In this document: positions 18,192 through 27,509 of the stretch, one piece after another
Position numbering within the stretch: the first letter of the stretch is position 1
Layout of the letters: the number at the start of each line of letters is the position of its first letter
Assembly: GCF_025345615.1 (NCBI RefSeq)
Contig: NZ_JAODWD010000001.1
Coordinates: 995,304-1,059,303 of the forward strand
From: Mycobacterium deserti
GTDB taxonomy: Bacteria; Actinomycetota; Actinomycetes; Mycobacteriales; Mycobacteriaceae
Direction of reading: 5' to 3'
Length of the DNA stretch: 64,000 bases
The notes under the pieces: generated by a model
Database searches by the model: none
Seen by the model: the letters and a program-made list of their open reading frames with translations, nothing else
Told to the model about the DNA's origin: nothing
Position numbers and translations under genes: made by a program

Positions 18192-19247
18192 ATGACTGAT
18201 ATCGCAGTCGTCGGGTTCGCGCACGCGCCACACGTGCGTCGCACCGACGGAACCACCAACGGCGTCGAGATGTTGATGCCCTGCTTCCACCAGCTGTACG
18301 ACGAACTCGGACTGCAGCAAACCGACATCGGGTTCTGGTGTTCGGGCTCTTCTGATTACCTTGCCGGCCGGGCGTTCTCGTTCATCTCGGCGATCGACTC
18401 GATCGGTGCGGTGCCGCCGATCAACGAGTCACACGTCGAAATGGACGCGGCGTGGGCGCTGTACGAGGCATACATCAAGCTGTTGACCGGTGAGGTCGAC
18501 ACCGCGCTGGTGTACGGCTTCGGCAAGTCGAGCGCGGGCGTACTGCGCCGCGTGCTGTCACTGCAGACCGATCCCTACACCGTCGCACCGTTGTGGCCGG
18601 ACGCTGTGTCCATGGCGGGCCTACAGGCCCGCTTCGGATTGGACTCCGGGAAGTGGACCGCCGAGCAGATGGCGCAGGTGGCGTTGGACTCGTTCGCCGT
18701 CGCCCAGCGCACCGACAGCGAGAAGCCGGCGAAAAGCATCGACGAGCTGTTGGAGCGGCCCTTCTTCGCCGATCCGCTGCGTCGGCACGACATTGCGCCG
18801 ATCACCGACGGCGCGTCGGCGATCGTGCTCGCGGCCGGGGACCGCGCGCGTGAGCTCCGCGAGAATCCCGCTTGGATCACCGGTTTCGAGCACCGCGTCG
18901 AGACGCCGGTGCTCGGCGCACGCGACCTGACCACCTCCCCGTCCACCGCCGCGTCGGCGCAGGCGGCGACCGGCGGCGACGCCGGGTCGATCGAGGTGGC
19001 CGAGATCTACGCCCCGTTCACCCATCAGCACCTGATCCTCACCGAGGCAATCGGTCTGGGCGAGGGGACCAAGGTCAACCCGTCGGGTGGCGCGCTGGCG
19101 GCCAACCCGATGTTCTCGGCGGGCCTCGAGCGCATCGGCTTCGCCGCGCAGCACATCTGGAACGGCTCGGCGCAGCGGGTGCTGGCCCACGCCACGAGCG
19201 GCCCTGCGCTGCAACAGAATCTGGTCGCTGTTCTGGAAGGGAAATAA
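18192..19247 (+). CDS. ltp4: Ltp4, thiolase-like sterol side-chain aldolase subunit
   Basis: A 351-residue thiolase-fold lipid-transfer-protein family member, starting MTDIAVVGFAHAPHVRR. It has VEVAEIYAPFTHQHLIL-like and VNPSGGALAANPMFSAGLER regions, which match the Ltp side of the family rather than degradative thiolases. In Rhodococcus, ltp3 and ltp4 are needed for C-24-branched sterol side chains, which fits a role as a retro-aldolase. The gene order DUF35-ltp4-ltp3 matches Rv3521-3523. Confidence 0.87.
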   Translation: MTDIAVVGFAHAPHVRRTDGTTNGVEMLMPCFHQLYDELGLQQTDIGFWCSGSSDYLAGRAFSFISAIDSIGAVPPINESHVEMDAAWALYEAYIKLLTGEVDTALVYGFGKSSAGVLRRVLSLQTDPYTVAPLWPDAVSMAGLQARFGLDSGKWTAEQMAQVALDSFAVAQRTDSEKPAKSIDELLERPFFADPLRRHDIAPITDGASAIVLAAGDRARELRENPAWITGFEHRVETPVLGARDLTTSPSTAASAQAATGGDAGSIEVAEIYAPFTHQHLILTEAIGLGEGTKVNPSGGALAANPMFSAGLERIGFAAQHIWNGSAQRVLAHATSGPALQQNLVAVLEGK

Positions 19248-19249
19248 AG

Positions 19250-20419
19250 ATGGCGGGCCAACTCGCAGCGGTGCTGGGCACCGGGCAGACGAAGTACGTC
19301 GCCAAGCGCCAGGACGTATCGATGAACGGCCTGGTGCGCGAGGCCATCGACAAGGCGCTGGCCGATGCCGGGGCGACGATGGACGACATCGACGCCGTCG
19401 TGGTCGGCAAGGCGCCGGACTTCTTCGAGGGCGTGATGATGCCCGAGTTGTTCATGGTCGACGCGGTCGGCGCGACGAACAAGCCGCTGATCCGTGTGCA
19501 CACCGCGGGTTCGGTCGGCGGATCGACCGGTGTGGTCGCCGCAAGCCTGGTGCAGTCCGGCAAGTACCGCCGCGTGCTCGCGATGGCGTGGGAGAAGCAG
19601 TCGGAGTCGAACGCCATGTGGGCGTTGAGCATTCCGGTGCCGTTCACCAAGCCCGTTGGCGCAGGCGCGGGCGGCTACTTCGCACCGCACATCCGCGCCT
19701 ACATCCGCCGCTCCGGAGCGCCCGATCACATCGGCGCCATGGTCGCGGTCAAGGACCGGCTCAACGGCGCCAAGAACCCGCTGTCCCACCTGCATCAGCC
19801 CGACATCACCTTGGAGAAGGTGATGGCCTCGCAGATGTTGTGGGACCCGATCCGATTCGACGAGACCTGCCCGTCCTCCGACGGTGCGTGCGCGATAGTG
19901 ATCGGCAACGAAGAGATCGCCCATAAGCGTGTCGCCGAGGGCAGCCCGGTCGCGTGGATCCACGCGACGGCGCTGCGCACCGAACCCCTCGCCTATTCGG
20001 GCCGCGACCAGGTCAACCCGCAGGCCGGCCGTGACGCCGCCAAGGCGCTGTGGAAGTCGGCCGGGATCTCCAGTCCGATCGACGAGATCGACGCAGCCGA
20101 GGTCTATGTGCCGTTCTCCTGGTTCGAGCCGATGTGGCTGGAGAACCTGGGCTTCGCGCCGGAGGGCGAAGGCTGGAAGCTCACCGAGGCGGGCGAGACC
20201 GCGATCGGCGGGCGCATCCCGCTGAACCCCTCCGGCGGCGTGCTGTCCAGCAATCCGATCGGCGCGTCGGGCATGATCCGGTTCGCCGAGGCGGCGATTC
20301 AGGTGATGGGCAAGGCCGGTGACCACCAGGTGCAGGGCGCCCGCAAGGCGCTGGGCCACGCGTACGGCGGCGGTTCGCAGTACTACTCCATGTGGGTCGT
20401 CGGAGCAGACAAGCCGTGA
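19250..20419 (+). CDS. ltp3: Ltp3, thiolase-like sterol side-chain aldolase subunit
   Basis: A 389-residue protein of the lipid-transfer/thiolase-like family: GQLAAVLGTGQTKYVAKRQDVSM at the start, VHTAGSVGGSTGVVAAS near residue 80, LNPSGGVLSSNPIGASGMIR near 325, and HAYGGGSQYYSMWV at the end. It starts 2 bp after ltp4 ends and overlaps the following LLM gene by 4 bp (GTGA). The proposed job is C-C cleavage of steroid acyl-CoA side chains together with Ltp4 and the DUF35 protein. Confidence 0.88.
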   Translation: MAGQLAAVLGTGQTKYVAKRQDVSMNGLVREAIDKALADAGATMDDIDAVVVGKAPDFFEGVMMPELFMVDAVGATNKPLIRVHTAGSVGGSTGVVAASLVQSGKYRRVLAMAWEKQSESNAMWALSIPVPFTKPVGAGAGGYFAPHIRAYIRRSGAPDHIGAMVAVKDRLNGAKNPLSHLHQPDITLEKVMASQMLWDPIRFDETCPSSDGACAIVIGNEEIAHKRVAEGSPVAWIHATALRTEPLAYSGRDQVNPQAGRDAAKALWKSAGISSPIDEIDAAEVYVPFSWFEPMWLENLGFAPEGEGWKLTEAGETAIGGRIPLNPSGGVLSSNPIGASGMIRFAEAAIQVMGKAGDHQVQGARKALGHAYGGGSQYYSMWVVGADKP

Positions 20420-21294
20420 AGTACACGTGCAGCGTCGCGATGGGTCCGGTCGAGGAACTCATTGATATCGCCAAGACCGCAGAGGAAGTCGGGTTCGACT
20501 CGATCGCGCTTCCGGACTCGCTGTTTTACATGGAGAAGCAGTCGGCGGACTATCCGTACACCCCCGACGGGTCGCGGATGTGGAACGCGGACACGCCATG
20601 GGTCGACCCGCTGATCGCCGCGGGCGCAATGGGCGCGGTGACGACGACGCTGCAGTTCTACACCAACGTGATGAAGCTGGGTTCGCGAAACCCGTTGCTA
20701 CTCGCCCGCCAGGTCGGCTCCGTGGCCAACCTCACCGGCAACCGGTTCGGTTTCGGCGTCGGAATCGGCTGGGCACCTGAGGAGTTCGAGTGGTGCGGCC
20801 AGCCATACGCCAAGCGTGGCAAGCGCGTCGACGAGATGATCGATGTGCTCAAGCTCGTCCTCGGCGGCGGCATGGTCGAATTCCACGGCGAGTTCTACGA
20901 TTTCGACAAGCTGCAGATGAGTCCCGCCCCGAGCAAACCGGTGCCGTTCTATGTCGGCGGGCACACCGACGTCGCCTTGAAGCGTGCGGCCCGCGTCGGT
21001 GACGGGTGGACCAGCGCGATGATGACCGGCGACCAGCTGGCCGAAACCATCGTCAAGCTCAAGGCGCTGCTCGCCGAATACGGCCGCGCCGACGTGCCGT
21101 TCGAGTATCAGGCCGTGTGTATCGACAAGTTCGGCGTCGACGGGCACCGTGAACTCGCCGAAGCAGGTGTCACCGACAACATCGTCATCCCGTGGATGTT
21201 CGACGGGCTGGGATTCGATGCGCCCCTGAACAAGAAGAAAGACTCGCTGAAGCGCTTCGCCGATACGTACATCCACTCGGGCTGGCAGGAATGA
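20416..21294 (+). CDS. LLM-class F420-dependent oxidoreductase
   Basis: A 292-residue luciferase-like enzyme: KYTCSVAMGPVEELIDIAKTAEEVGFDSIALPDSLFY, NRFGFGVGIGWAPEEFEWCG, PFYVGGHTDVALKRAARVGDGW. GTG 20416 overlaps the ltp3 stop, so it is coupled to the aldolase operon. It likely uses F420. The substrate is not known; its place after ltp3 suggests a step on the branched side chain. Confidence 0.85.
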   Translation: MKYTCSVAMGPVEELIDIAKTAEEVGFDSIALPDSLFYMEKQSADYPYTPDGSRMWNADTPWVDPLIAAGAMGAVTTTLQFYTNVMKLGSRNPLLLARQVGSVANLTGNRFGFGVGIGWAPEEFEWCGQPYAKRGKRVDEMIDVLKLVLGGGMVEFHGEFYDFDKLQMSPAPSKPVPFYVGGHTDVALKRAARVGDGWTSAMMTGDQLAETIVKLKALLAEYGRADVPFEYQAVCIDKFGVDGHRELAEAGVTDNIVIPWMFDGLGFDAPLNKKKDSLKRFADTYIHSGWQE

Positions 21295-21695
21295 GCGAGT
21301 CGCCGGTACATCTGGCCGGCAGGCGATCGCGCGAGGCGGCCGTCGCGCACGACAAACAGGCCTGGCTGGACAACTTCAGTGACGACGCGATCGTCGAGGA
21401 TCCGATAGGGCCGTCGCACTTCGATCCCGAAGGGACCGGTCATCGCGGCAAGGAAGCCATCGCGAGGTTCTACGACATGGCGATCGCGCCGAGCGAGCTG
21501 ACGTTCAACTTCGAGAAGACCTATCAATGCGGCAACGAGGAGGCCAACGTCGGCCACATCGTGATCCGCGCCGCCGGATACGAGGTCACCGCCGAGGGCG
21601 TATTCACCTACCGAGTCAACGACGAGGGCAAGATCGAGGCGTTGCGCGCTTACTGGGAACTCGACAAGGCGACCGCCAGCGCCCGAAAGGTCTAG
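21291..21695 (+). CDS. SnoaL/ketosteroid-isomerase-like (NTF2-fold) protein
   Basis: A 134-residue protein with an NTF2-like cone fold: AVAHDKQAWLDNFSDDAIVEDPIG at the start, KEAIARFYDMAI in the middle, FTYRVNDEGKIEALRAYWE at the end. Members act as steroid isomerases, hydratases or binding proteins. ATG 21291 overlaps the stop of the LLM gene (ATGA). Last gene of the ltp operon; its stop overlaps the convergent MOSC gene by 4 bp. Confidence 0.82.
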   Translation: MSESPVHLAGRRSREAAVAHDKQAWLDNFSDDAIVEDPIGPSHFDPEGTGHRGKEAIARFYDMAIAPSELTFNFEKTYQCGNEEANVGHIVIRAAGYEVTAEGVFTYRVNDEGKIEALRAYWELDKATASARKV

Positions 21696-22684
21696 CGCGG
21701 CAGTCGATCTGCGGTGGCGGTAGCCAAGCCCAAAGCCAACCGCTTCGCGCGCCTGGTCGCGTTGTCGAGCAGTCTCCGCGGACGCGACGCGACGATCGCC
21801 TCGACGGCGACCTGGTCACCCACGCGGACGAGACCAGCGCGCCCGACAGTGCAGTAGACACCCAGACAGCGCTGCGCGCGGGCAGCCACGGCCCGGGTGA
21901 TCCCGCGGTCGACCTCGAGTCCCGGCTGCGCACGACTGGGCACCACGCAGCGGACCGTCTGTGAGATGACGCGAAGATCAACGTCGCCGAGCGTGGTCTT
22001 CGCGCCTACCCACTGCGTCTCGGGCAGTTCCCCGTCCGGATCATCGAGCGCGATCGAAACATTGGGTCGGAACCGCCGCACATCGAGTTCATGACCGACT
22101 TCTGCGCCGATGGTCGCCAAGCTGGTCGTCGTCATCACATGGACCGGCGCGAGATCGACGAACATTCCGGGCGGAGTCGAATAACGGCCCAGGGTAAGGA
22201 GATCAGCCATCGGGAACAACGCGAAGTCGGGCGGTTGCTCCCCTTCCGCGACACCGAAGTCCGCGCGCATCTGTGCGGTAGCCACGGCAGCTTTCTGGCT
22301 CTGCAGGCGCATGCGGTGCAGGCTGGTGTCGTCGGCGGGCGGCAGGGCGGTCAGCCGAACATCGCGGCCGGCCAGTTCGGACAGTTTCGCGTGCACGCCG
22401 TCGTCTGTGCTCGTCAGCACCGTGCCGTCGGGGAAGGTGATCTCGACCTCGGGTGCGTTGCCGGGTCCGGCATCGGGCGGCACGGGCGCGACATAGCGAG
22501 CCGTTGCCTTCAGCAGCGCGGGGACCCGTCGCGCCGACGCTGTGATGTCTTGTTCGAGATCGCGAACCGCCCACAGTCGGTCGCCGAGCACACCACGCGG
22601 ACCGATGTCGGTCTGGTCCACCGAGACACCGCCCAGCGATTTGACCGGATAGCGCCAGAGCTCCGCCACCTGACCGACCTTCAT
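21692..22684 (-). CDS. MOSC-domain protein
   Basis: A 330-residue protein with an N-terminal MOSC_N beta-barrel (VAELWRYPVKSLGGVSVDQTDIGPRGVLGDRLWAV) and a C-terminal MOSC domain (DVRRFRPNVSIAL, and RVISQTVRCVVPSRAQPG with the conserved Cys). MOSC proteins handle the molybdenum cofactor, as in mARC-type N-hydroxylamine reductases and Moco sulfurases. It lies downstream of the gamma-carbonic-anhydrase gene on the same strand with a 15-bp gap. I see no direct tie to sterol degradation. Confidence 0.85.
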   Translation of the reverse strand: MKVGQVAELWRYPVKSLGGVSVDQTDIGPRGVLGDRLWAVRDLEQDITASARRVPALLKATARYVAPVPPDAGPGNAPEVEITFPDGTVLTSTDDGVHAKLSELAGRDVRLTALPPADDTSLHRMRLQSQKAAVATAQMRADFGVAEGEQPPDFALFPMADLLTLGRYSTPPGMFVDLAPVHVMTTTSLATIGAEVGHELDVRRFRPNVSIALDDPDGELPETQWVGAKTTLGDVDLRVISQTVRCVVPSRAQPGLEVDRGITRAVAARAQRCLGVYCTVGRAGLVRVGDQVAVEAIVASRPRRLLDNATRRAKRLALGLATATADRLPR

Positions 22685-22699
22685 CGGGCCACGGTACCG

Positions 22700-23227
22700 C
22701 TAATCGACCGGTTCGAGACCGCTCATGTACCGACGGGCCAGATCCTGGTATGCGGCGGGATTGCTGTCGACCCAGATCTGCGCACCGGTGCCCGCGATCG
22801 GACCGCGGACCTTGGCGGGGGACCCGGTCACCACGACCTCGTCGGGAATCTTGGTGCCGCCGACAACCAGGGAGTGCGCGGCGATCAGGCTGCGGGCCCC
22901 GATGACCGCGCCGTCGAGGACCGTGCAGTGGTTGGCCAGCACGGCCTGTTGACCGATGTGTACGCCGTGCACCACACACCCATGCGCGACCGTCGCACCA
23001 GGCCCGACATCGACAGGAATGCCCGGCGGCGCGTGCAGAACACTGCAGTCCTGGACGTTGGCGCCCTCCCGGACGATGATCGGAGCGAAGTCGGCTCGCA
23101 GTACCGCGTTGAACCACACTGACGCGCCCGCCTCGACGTGCACGTCCCCGACCAGCGTCGCAGTGGGTGCGACGAACGCGCCGGGGTCGACCGTCGGTGC
23201 TCGGCCCTCGAAGGAGTACAGCGGCAT
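22700..23227 (-). CDS. Gamma-carbonic-anhydrase-like hexapeptide protein (Rv3525c-like)
   Basis: A 175-residue left-handed beta-helix protein with repeated hexapeptides. Metal-ligand His residues of the gamma-class are in place (VLHAPP, VAHGCVVHG, ANHC). M. tuberculosis has the same gene (Rv3525c) beside kshA. It may hydrate CO2, but many members are inactive or have other roles. It is divergent from kshA, whose KstR box lies 57 bp away. Confidence 0.87.
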   Translation of the reverse strand: MPLYSFEGRAPTVDPGAFVAPTATLVGDVHVEAGASVWFNAVLRADFAPIIVREGANVQDCSVLHAPPGIPVDVGPGATVAHGCVVHGVHIGQQAVLANHCTVLDGAVIGARSLIAAHSLVVGGTKIPDEVVVTGSPAKVRGPIAGTGAQIWVDSNPAAYQDLARRYMSGLEPVD

Positions 23228-23283
23228 CGTCTAGATATACCGCAGGTAGAAAGCGTTTGGATTGCGCGGCGGGCGGGAAAAAC

Positions 23284-23297
23284 TGTAACGTGTTCTA
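23284..23297. promoter_or_regulatory. KstR operator of kshA
   Basis: TGTAACGTGTTCTA fits TnnAACnnGTTnnA. It is 29 bp before the kshA GTG, which has its own GGAGG ribosome site, so this transcript has a leader, unlike several other KstR units here. Confidence 0.9.
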
Positions 23298-23326
23298 GTT
23301 AGAGAGCACAGACTTGGAGGCTTCAC

Positions 23327-24481
23327 GTGAGCACCGACGCAAGCGTTCGCGAGATCGACACCGGCGCCCTGCCCGACCGGTATGCACGCGGTTGGCACTG
23401 CCTCGGCCCGGTGAGCGGGTTTCGAGACGGCAAGCCACACGGCATCGAGATCTTCGGCACCATGCTGGTGGTCTTCGCCGATTCGAACGGCGACATCAAG
23501 GTGCTCGACGGCTACTGCCGGCACATGGGCGGCAACCTCGCCCAGGGCACGATCAAGGGCGACGAGGTGGCCTGCCCGTTCCACGACTGGCGCTGGGGCG
23601 GCGACGGCAAGTGCAAGTTGGTGCCATACGCCAAGCGCACACCGCGGCTGGCCCGAACCCGCGCCTGGCACACCGACGTGCGCGGCGGCCTGTTGTTCGT
23701 CTGGCAGGACCACGAGGGCAACCCCCCGCAGCCCGAGGTCAGGATTCCCGACATCCCGCAGGTCGAGAGCGACGAGTGGACCGACTGGAAGTGGAACTCG
23801 ATTCTGATCGAGAACGCCAACTGCCGGGAGATCATCGACAACGTCACCGACATGGCGCACTTCTTCTACATCCACTACGGCCTGCCGACGTACTTCAAGA
23901 ACGTGTTCGAGGGCCATATCGCCAGCCAGTACCTGCACAACGTGGGCCGTCCCGACATCAACGACATGGGCACGACCTACGGGGAGGCGCACCTCGATTC
24001 CGAGGCGTCCTACTTCGGTCCGTCGTTCATGATCAACTGGCTGCACAACAACTACGGCGGATACAAGGCCGAGTCGATCCTGATCAACTGTCACTACCCC
24101 GTCACCCAGAACTCGTTCGTGCTGCAGTGGGGTGTCATCGTCGAAAAGCCCAAGGGACTCGACGAGGAGATGACTGAGAAGCTGGCCAACACGTTCACCG
24201 AGGGTGTCAGCAAGGGCTTCCTTCAGGACGTCGAGATCTGGCGGCACAAGACGCGCATCGACAACCCACTGCTGGTCGAAGAGGACGGCGCGGTCTACCA
24301 GATGCGCCGGTGGTATCAGCAGTTCTATGTCGACGTCGCCGACGTGACCCCCGACATGACCGACCGCTTCGAGATCGAAGTCGACACCACGGCTGCCAAC
24401 GAGAAATGGCATGTCGAGGTCGAAGAGAACCTCAAGCGGCAGGCCGAAGACAAGGAGAAGGCGGAACACGCCTCGTCATGA
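23327..24481 (+). CDS. kshA: 3-ketosteroid 9-alpha-hydroxylase oxygenase KshA
   Basis: A 384-residue Rieske oxygenase. The [2Fe-2S] ligands are Cys64-x-His66 and Cys83-x2-His86 (CRHMGGN, CPFHDW). The mononuclear iron site is in NVTDMAHFFYIHYG, with His178 and His183. KshA hydroxylates the 9-alpha position of ADD, which together with KstD opens ring B; it needs the reductase KshB encoded elsewhere. The start GTG follows TTGGAGG. The Rv3527-like gene overlaps its stop by 4 bp. Confidence 0.95.
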   Translation: MSTDASVREIDTGALPDRYARGWHCLGPVSGFRDGKPHGIEIFGTMLVVFADSNGDIKVLDGYCRHMGGNLAQGTIKGDEVACPFHDWRWGGDGKCKLVPYAKRTPRLARTRAWHTDVRGGLLFVWQDHEGNPPQPEVRIPDIPQVESDEWTDWKWNSILIENANCREIIDNVTDMAHFFYIHYGLPTYFKNVFEGHIASQYLHNVGRPDINDMGTTYGEAHLDSEASYFGPSFMINWLHNNYGGYKAESILINCHYPVTQNSFVLQWGVIVEKPKGLDEEMTEKLANTFTEGVSKGFLQDVEIWRHKTRIDNPLLVEEDGAVYQMRRWYQQFYVDVADVTPDMTDRFEIEVDTTAANEKWHVEVEENLKRQAEDKEKAEHASS

Positions 24482-24930
24482 GCTCGCGCGAGGAAGCACC
24501 AGATGTCGACCGGCTGGCCCGGGCGATGCTGATGCTGCACGGCGCGCACGATGACGACGACCACGACCACACCGATACCAGCGCCGGGACTTCTTCCAAG
24601 GCGCCGGCGTTCAGTGCCGAACGCGCGGCGGCGCTTCGCGAGGCGACCCAGCGCGACCGTGAGCGCTATCTGACGTCCGGTCTGGTGTCGGTCGATTGCC
24701 GGTTCTGTCACGTCGCGGTCGACGTCAAGAAGCTCGGACCCGGGCACACTGCGGTGCAGTGGAACGGTGAGGCGACCGCGCGGTGCGCGTACTTCGCCGA
24801 GGTCAGGCAGTCCGGCGGCGAGCCCGCTCGCAGCAGGTCCTGCCCCAAGCTGGCTGACAGCATCAAACACGCAGTGGCCGAAGGGTGTCTGGAAGAAGCG
24901 TCGACCGCCCCCTCCCCCGGCGACGGGTAA
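24478..24930 (+). CDS. Conserved hypothetical protein (Rv3527-like)
   Basis: A 150-residue protein with an acidic/His-rich stretch (HDDDDHDHTD near residue 25) that could bind metal. A C-terminal half has four spaced cysteines (SVDCRFCHVAVDV, TARCAYF, SRSCPKL, EGCLEE), suggesting a zinc or iron site. It overlaps kshA by ATGA and follows it as Rv3527 follows Rv3526. The function is unknown; coupling suggests a helper role for the Rieske oxygenase, which is inference. Confidence 0.8.
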   Translation: MSSREEAPDVDRLARAMLMLHGAHDDDDHDHTDTSAGTSSKAPAFSAERAAALREATQRDRERYLTSGLVSVDCRFCHVAVDVKKLGPGHTAVQWNGEATARCAYFAEVRQSGGEPARSRSCPKLADSIKHAVAEGCLEEASTAPSPGDG

Positions 24931-24940
24931 TCTTCTCAGT

Positions 24941-25576
24941 GTGAAGTCGCGGGCATGGGCGCTCCTGCTCGTTGTCATTCTCGCGGGCTGCACCCGGGTA
25001 ATCGATACGCCGCGGCCCAAAGCCGAGGCGCCGGTCGCTCCCATCACGGCAGGCCAGGTCGGTGAGCTACTCAGCCCCGAGGCCATAGGCGGGGAGGGCA
25101 ACTTGTTCTCCACCGTCGAACCGCTGGAATGCGCCGGGGTGGCCCGGGAGGTGGACCCGCCGTTCATCGACGACCACCGTCCGGCGGCCACCGATGGCGG
25201 GCACTGGACCGTCGAGCAACCCGAGACCTACATCGAGGAGATGGTCGGCGTCTTTCGCGCCGACTTCGACCCGAGGAAAGCCCTGGCGCACACCAGAACC
25301 GGCATCGAGTCCTGCCGGGGCAAGCCCTTCACCGTCACGACCATGCGCGGGCGCGAGTACGAATTCCAGCTTCAGCCGCCGATGGAATCCGGGTCGCCGG
25401 ACATCGTGCTCTGGTCGTTCCGAGCCGTCGACTGGGCCTGCGACAGTGCGTTCGTCGCTGCCCACAACGCGGCCGTCGAGATCTCCACGTGCGGTCCCAC
25501 CGGAGGCTATGACGTGCTCTCGTTGGCGCGGGACGCGTCGAAACGCATTGCGGCGTTGGCTAATACGACGGCGTGA
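24941..25576 (+). CDS. Lipoprotein with PknH-like extracellular sensor domain
   Basis: A 211-residue protein starting at GTG 24941 with a short signal peptide and lipobox LAGC (Cys at about residue 17). The mature domain resembles the extracytoplasmic PknH C-terminal sensor fold: QVGELLSPEAIGG, WTVEQPETYIEEMVG, and a WACDSAFVAAHNAAVEISTCG end. Four further cysteines (ECAG, SCRG, WACD, STCG) could form the two disulfides of that fold. Such lipoproteins are common in mycobacteria; the ligand is unknown. It ends 3 bp before the convergent sulfotransferase gene. Confidence 0.78.
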   Translation: MKSRAWALLLVVILAGCTRVIDTPRPKAEAPVAPITAGQVGELLSPEAIGGEGNLFSTVEPLECAGVAREVDPPFIDDHRPAATDGGHWTVEQPETYIEEMVGVFRADFDPRKALAHTRTGIESCRGKPFTVTTMRGREYEFQLQPPMESGSPDIVLWSFRAVDWACDSAFVAAHNAAVEISTCGPTGGYDVLSLARDASKRIAALANTTA

Positions 25577-25579
25577 CCG

Positions 25580-26725
25580 TCACAGGCCTTTGAAGCGCTC
25601 CTTGACCTGCTCGTCGGTCAGGCCGTAATCGGCCAACGAGTAGGTGTGCTTCGGAGCCCGCGGCCCCTGCTTGCTCTGCTCGTGGGTCTCCGCCATGGCG
25701 CGTCGTGCCGCGTCGGTCATCTCGATGCCGAAGTGCCGGTACACGTCCTCGACCGCTGCGATCGGGTCCTCGATGAGCGCGAAGTAGTCCATGTCGTAGA
25801 ACTGCGCCTGGTCGTGCTTGGCGCGTTCCTCGGTGAACAGCCTCAGGCCCCGCGACCACGTCTCCAGGGCGTCATCGCCGATCACTCTGCCCTCGAAGCT
25901 GTTCGACCAACCCTCGGTGGTGTGCTGCGCCAGAGAACACATCGACGCCATGATGGTTTCCGCTGGGCGGTGGCACTGGATCACCAACGCGTCGGGATAG
26001 GTCGTGAACAGTGCGTCGAGCGCGAACAGATGGCTCGGGTTCTTGAGCACCCACCGTTTGTCGGGCTCGTTGAGGCCGATCAATTGGAGATTGCGGCGGT
26101 GGCGCTGGTATGGCTTGGTCCAGTCCTGTGCGGCGAGCCACTGCGAATAGGTGGGGATGTGGGCCAACGTCTCATATGACACCGAGTGCAGCGACTGGCG
26201 CAGCAGTTGCCAGCACTCCTCGACTTCGTCGGCGGTCATATAGTGCAGACCTGTATAGTCCGGATTCTCCTCGTGCGCCTTGGTGAACTGCGCGTCGAGC
26301 TGCTGGAAAACCGGGTTCTGCGACCATGTTTCGCGCGGCGGACGCGGTTGCGGGAACTCCGCGAGCCACAGCTCGAGACCTTGGTGCCGCGGGTCGGCGG
26401 CTAGCAACCGGTGGATGGCCGTGGTTCCGGTGCGCGGCAACCCGGTGACGAAGATCGGCTTCTCGATGGAGACGTCGGCGTGCTCGGGATACTGTTTGAA
26501 CGCCGCCTCACTGACCAGCCGGGCCACCAACGCGTTACGCACGAAGAAGCGCTGCATCTTGCTGCCGAACTCCGTCAGGTCGGCGTCGCGGCGATACGCC
26601 TCGAGCAGCATGGCGAGTGCCTCGCGGTAGTTGTCGTCGTCGGTGCCGAAATCATCGAGCCCACAGGCCTTGGTCGCCGACGCGTGTAGGTCGTCGACGG
26701 TGCCCACGTCGGTCCTGGGTGCCAT
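25580..26725 (-). CDS. Sulfotransferase-family protein (Rv3529c-like)
   Basis: A 381-residue member of the sulfotransferase family, with the PAPS-phosphate loop in KPIFVTGLPRTGTTAIHRLL near residue 92 and RWVLKNPSHLFALDAL near 220. M. tuberculosis Rv3529c is in the same place. The enzyme would move a sulfo group to a hydroxyl acceptor, but the acceptor is not known. The start overlaps the stop of the SDR gene (TGATG). Confidence 0.87.
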   Translation of the reverse strand: MAPRTDVGTVDDLHASATKACGLDDFGTDDDNYREALAMLLEAYRRDADLTEFGSKMQRFFVRNALVARLVSEAAFKQYPEHADVSIEKPIFVTGLPRTGTTAIHRLLAADPRHQGLELWLAEFPQPRPPRETWSQNPVFQQLDAQFTKAHEENPDYTGLHYMTADEVEECWQLLRQSLHSVSYETLAHIPTYSQWLAAQDWTKPYQRHRRNLQLIGLNEPDKRWVLKNPSHLFALDALFTTYPDALVIQCHRPAETIMASMCSLAQHTTEGWSNSFEGRVIGDDALETWSRGLRLFTEERAKHDQAQFYDMDYFALIEDPIAAVEDVYRHFGIEMTDAARRAMAETHEQSKQGPRAPKHTYSLADYGLTDEQVKERFKGL

Positions 26726-27507
26726 CAGGCCTTGTACTCCCCGCAGTTGACGTCGAGGGCCTGGCCGGTGATGCCACTGGACAGATCGCTGGCCATGAAC
26801 AGGATGGCCGAGGCGACCTCGTCCTCGGTGGGCAGCCGCTTGAGATCACTGTTGACGGCGGCTGCCTTGTAGATCTCGTCGACGGAGGTGCCGTACTTGC
26901 CGGCCTGGTGCTCGAAATACCTCTTCAACGTTCCGCCCCAGATGTAGCCGGGCAGAACGGAGTTCACCCGGATGCCCTGCTCGCCGAGTTCGGTCGCCAA
27001 CGTCTGGGACATGGCCAGCAGTGCGGACTTCGCCATCTTGTATGCACCGTATTTGGCCTGCGAGTGGCGCACGACCATTGAGTTGACGTTGACGACGGAT
27101 CCTTTGGACTCGGCCAGCGCGGGCGTGAAACTCTGAACCATGCGCAGCGCGCCGAACACGGTCAATTCGATGGCGTCGCGCATGTGCTCGAAGGTGGTGT
27201 TGGCGAACGGCTTCATCGACGGCACCCGAAATGCGTTGTTGATCAATACGTCGACCTTGCCGTAGGCGTTGAGCGTCTCCTCGACGAGGTTGTTCACCTG
27301 CGCTTCGTCGGTGATGTCAGTGCCAACGGTCACCGTGCGCCTGCCGATGTCGGTGATCTGCTTGGCGACGTCCTCCAGCCGTTCGACGGTCCTGGCGGCC
27401 AGCACCAGGTCGGCGCCGGCCTCGGCGCAGCGCCGCGCCAGCGTCGTGCCCAGCGCTGGACCGACGCCGCTGATGACGACGACCTTGCCTGCTAGTAATT
27501 CGGCCAT
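26725..27507 (-). CDS. Short-chain dehydrogenase/reductase (Rv3530c-like)
   Basis: A 260-residue classical SDR. The cofactor motif is reshaped to VVVISGVGPALGTTLARR; NNAF replaces NNAG; the catalytic Ser-Tyr-Lys are in VNVNSM and KYGAYKMAK; the tail is TGQALDVNCGEY. ATG 27507 was chosen because the longer frame runs into the upstream gene. It lies 2 bp after the Rv3531c-like gene, in the operon Rv3531c-Rv3530c-Rv3529c. An NAD(P)-linked step on a sterol intermediate is likely. Confidence 0.88.
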   Translation of the reverse strand: MAELLAGKVVVISGVGPALGTTLARRCAEAGADLVLAARTVERLEDVAKQITDIGRRTVTVGTDITDEAQVNNLVEETLNAYGKVDVLINNAFRVPSMKPFANTTFEHMRDAIELTVFGALRMVQSFTPALAESKGSVVNVNSMVVRHSQAKYGAYKMAKSALLAMSQTLATELGEQGIRVNSVLPGYIWGGTLKRYFEHQAGKYGTSVDEIYKAAAVNSDLKRLPTEDEVASAILFMASDLSSGITGQALDVNCGEYKA

Positions 27508-27509
27508 GG

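Noticed and set aside
19025..20359. A 444-codon minus-strand frame opposite ltp4/ltp3
   Set aside because: Shadow frame rich in Arg, Gly and His with no motif; ltp genes on the plus strand are certain.
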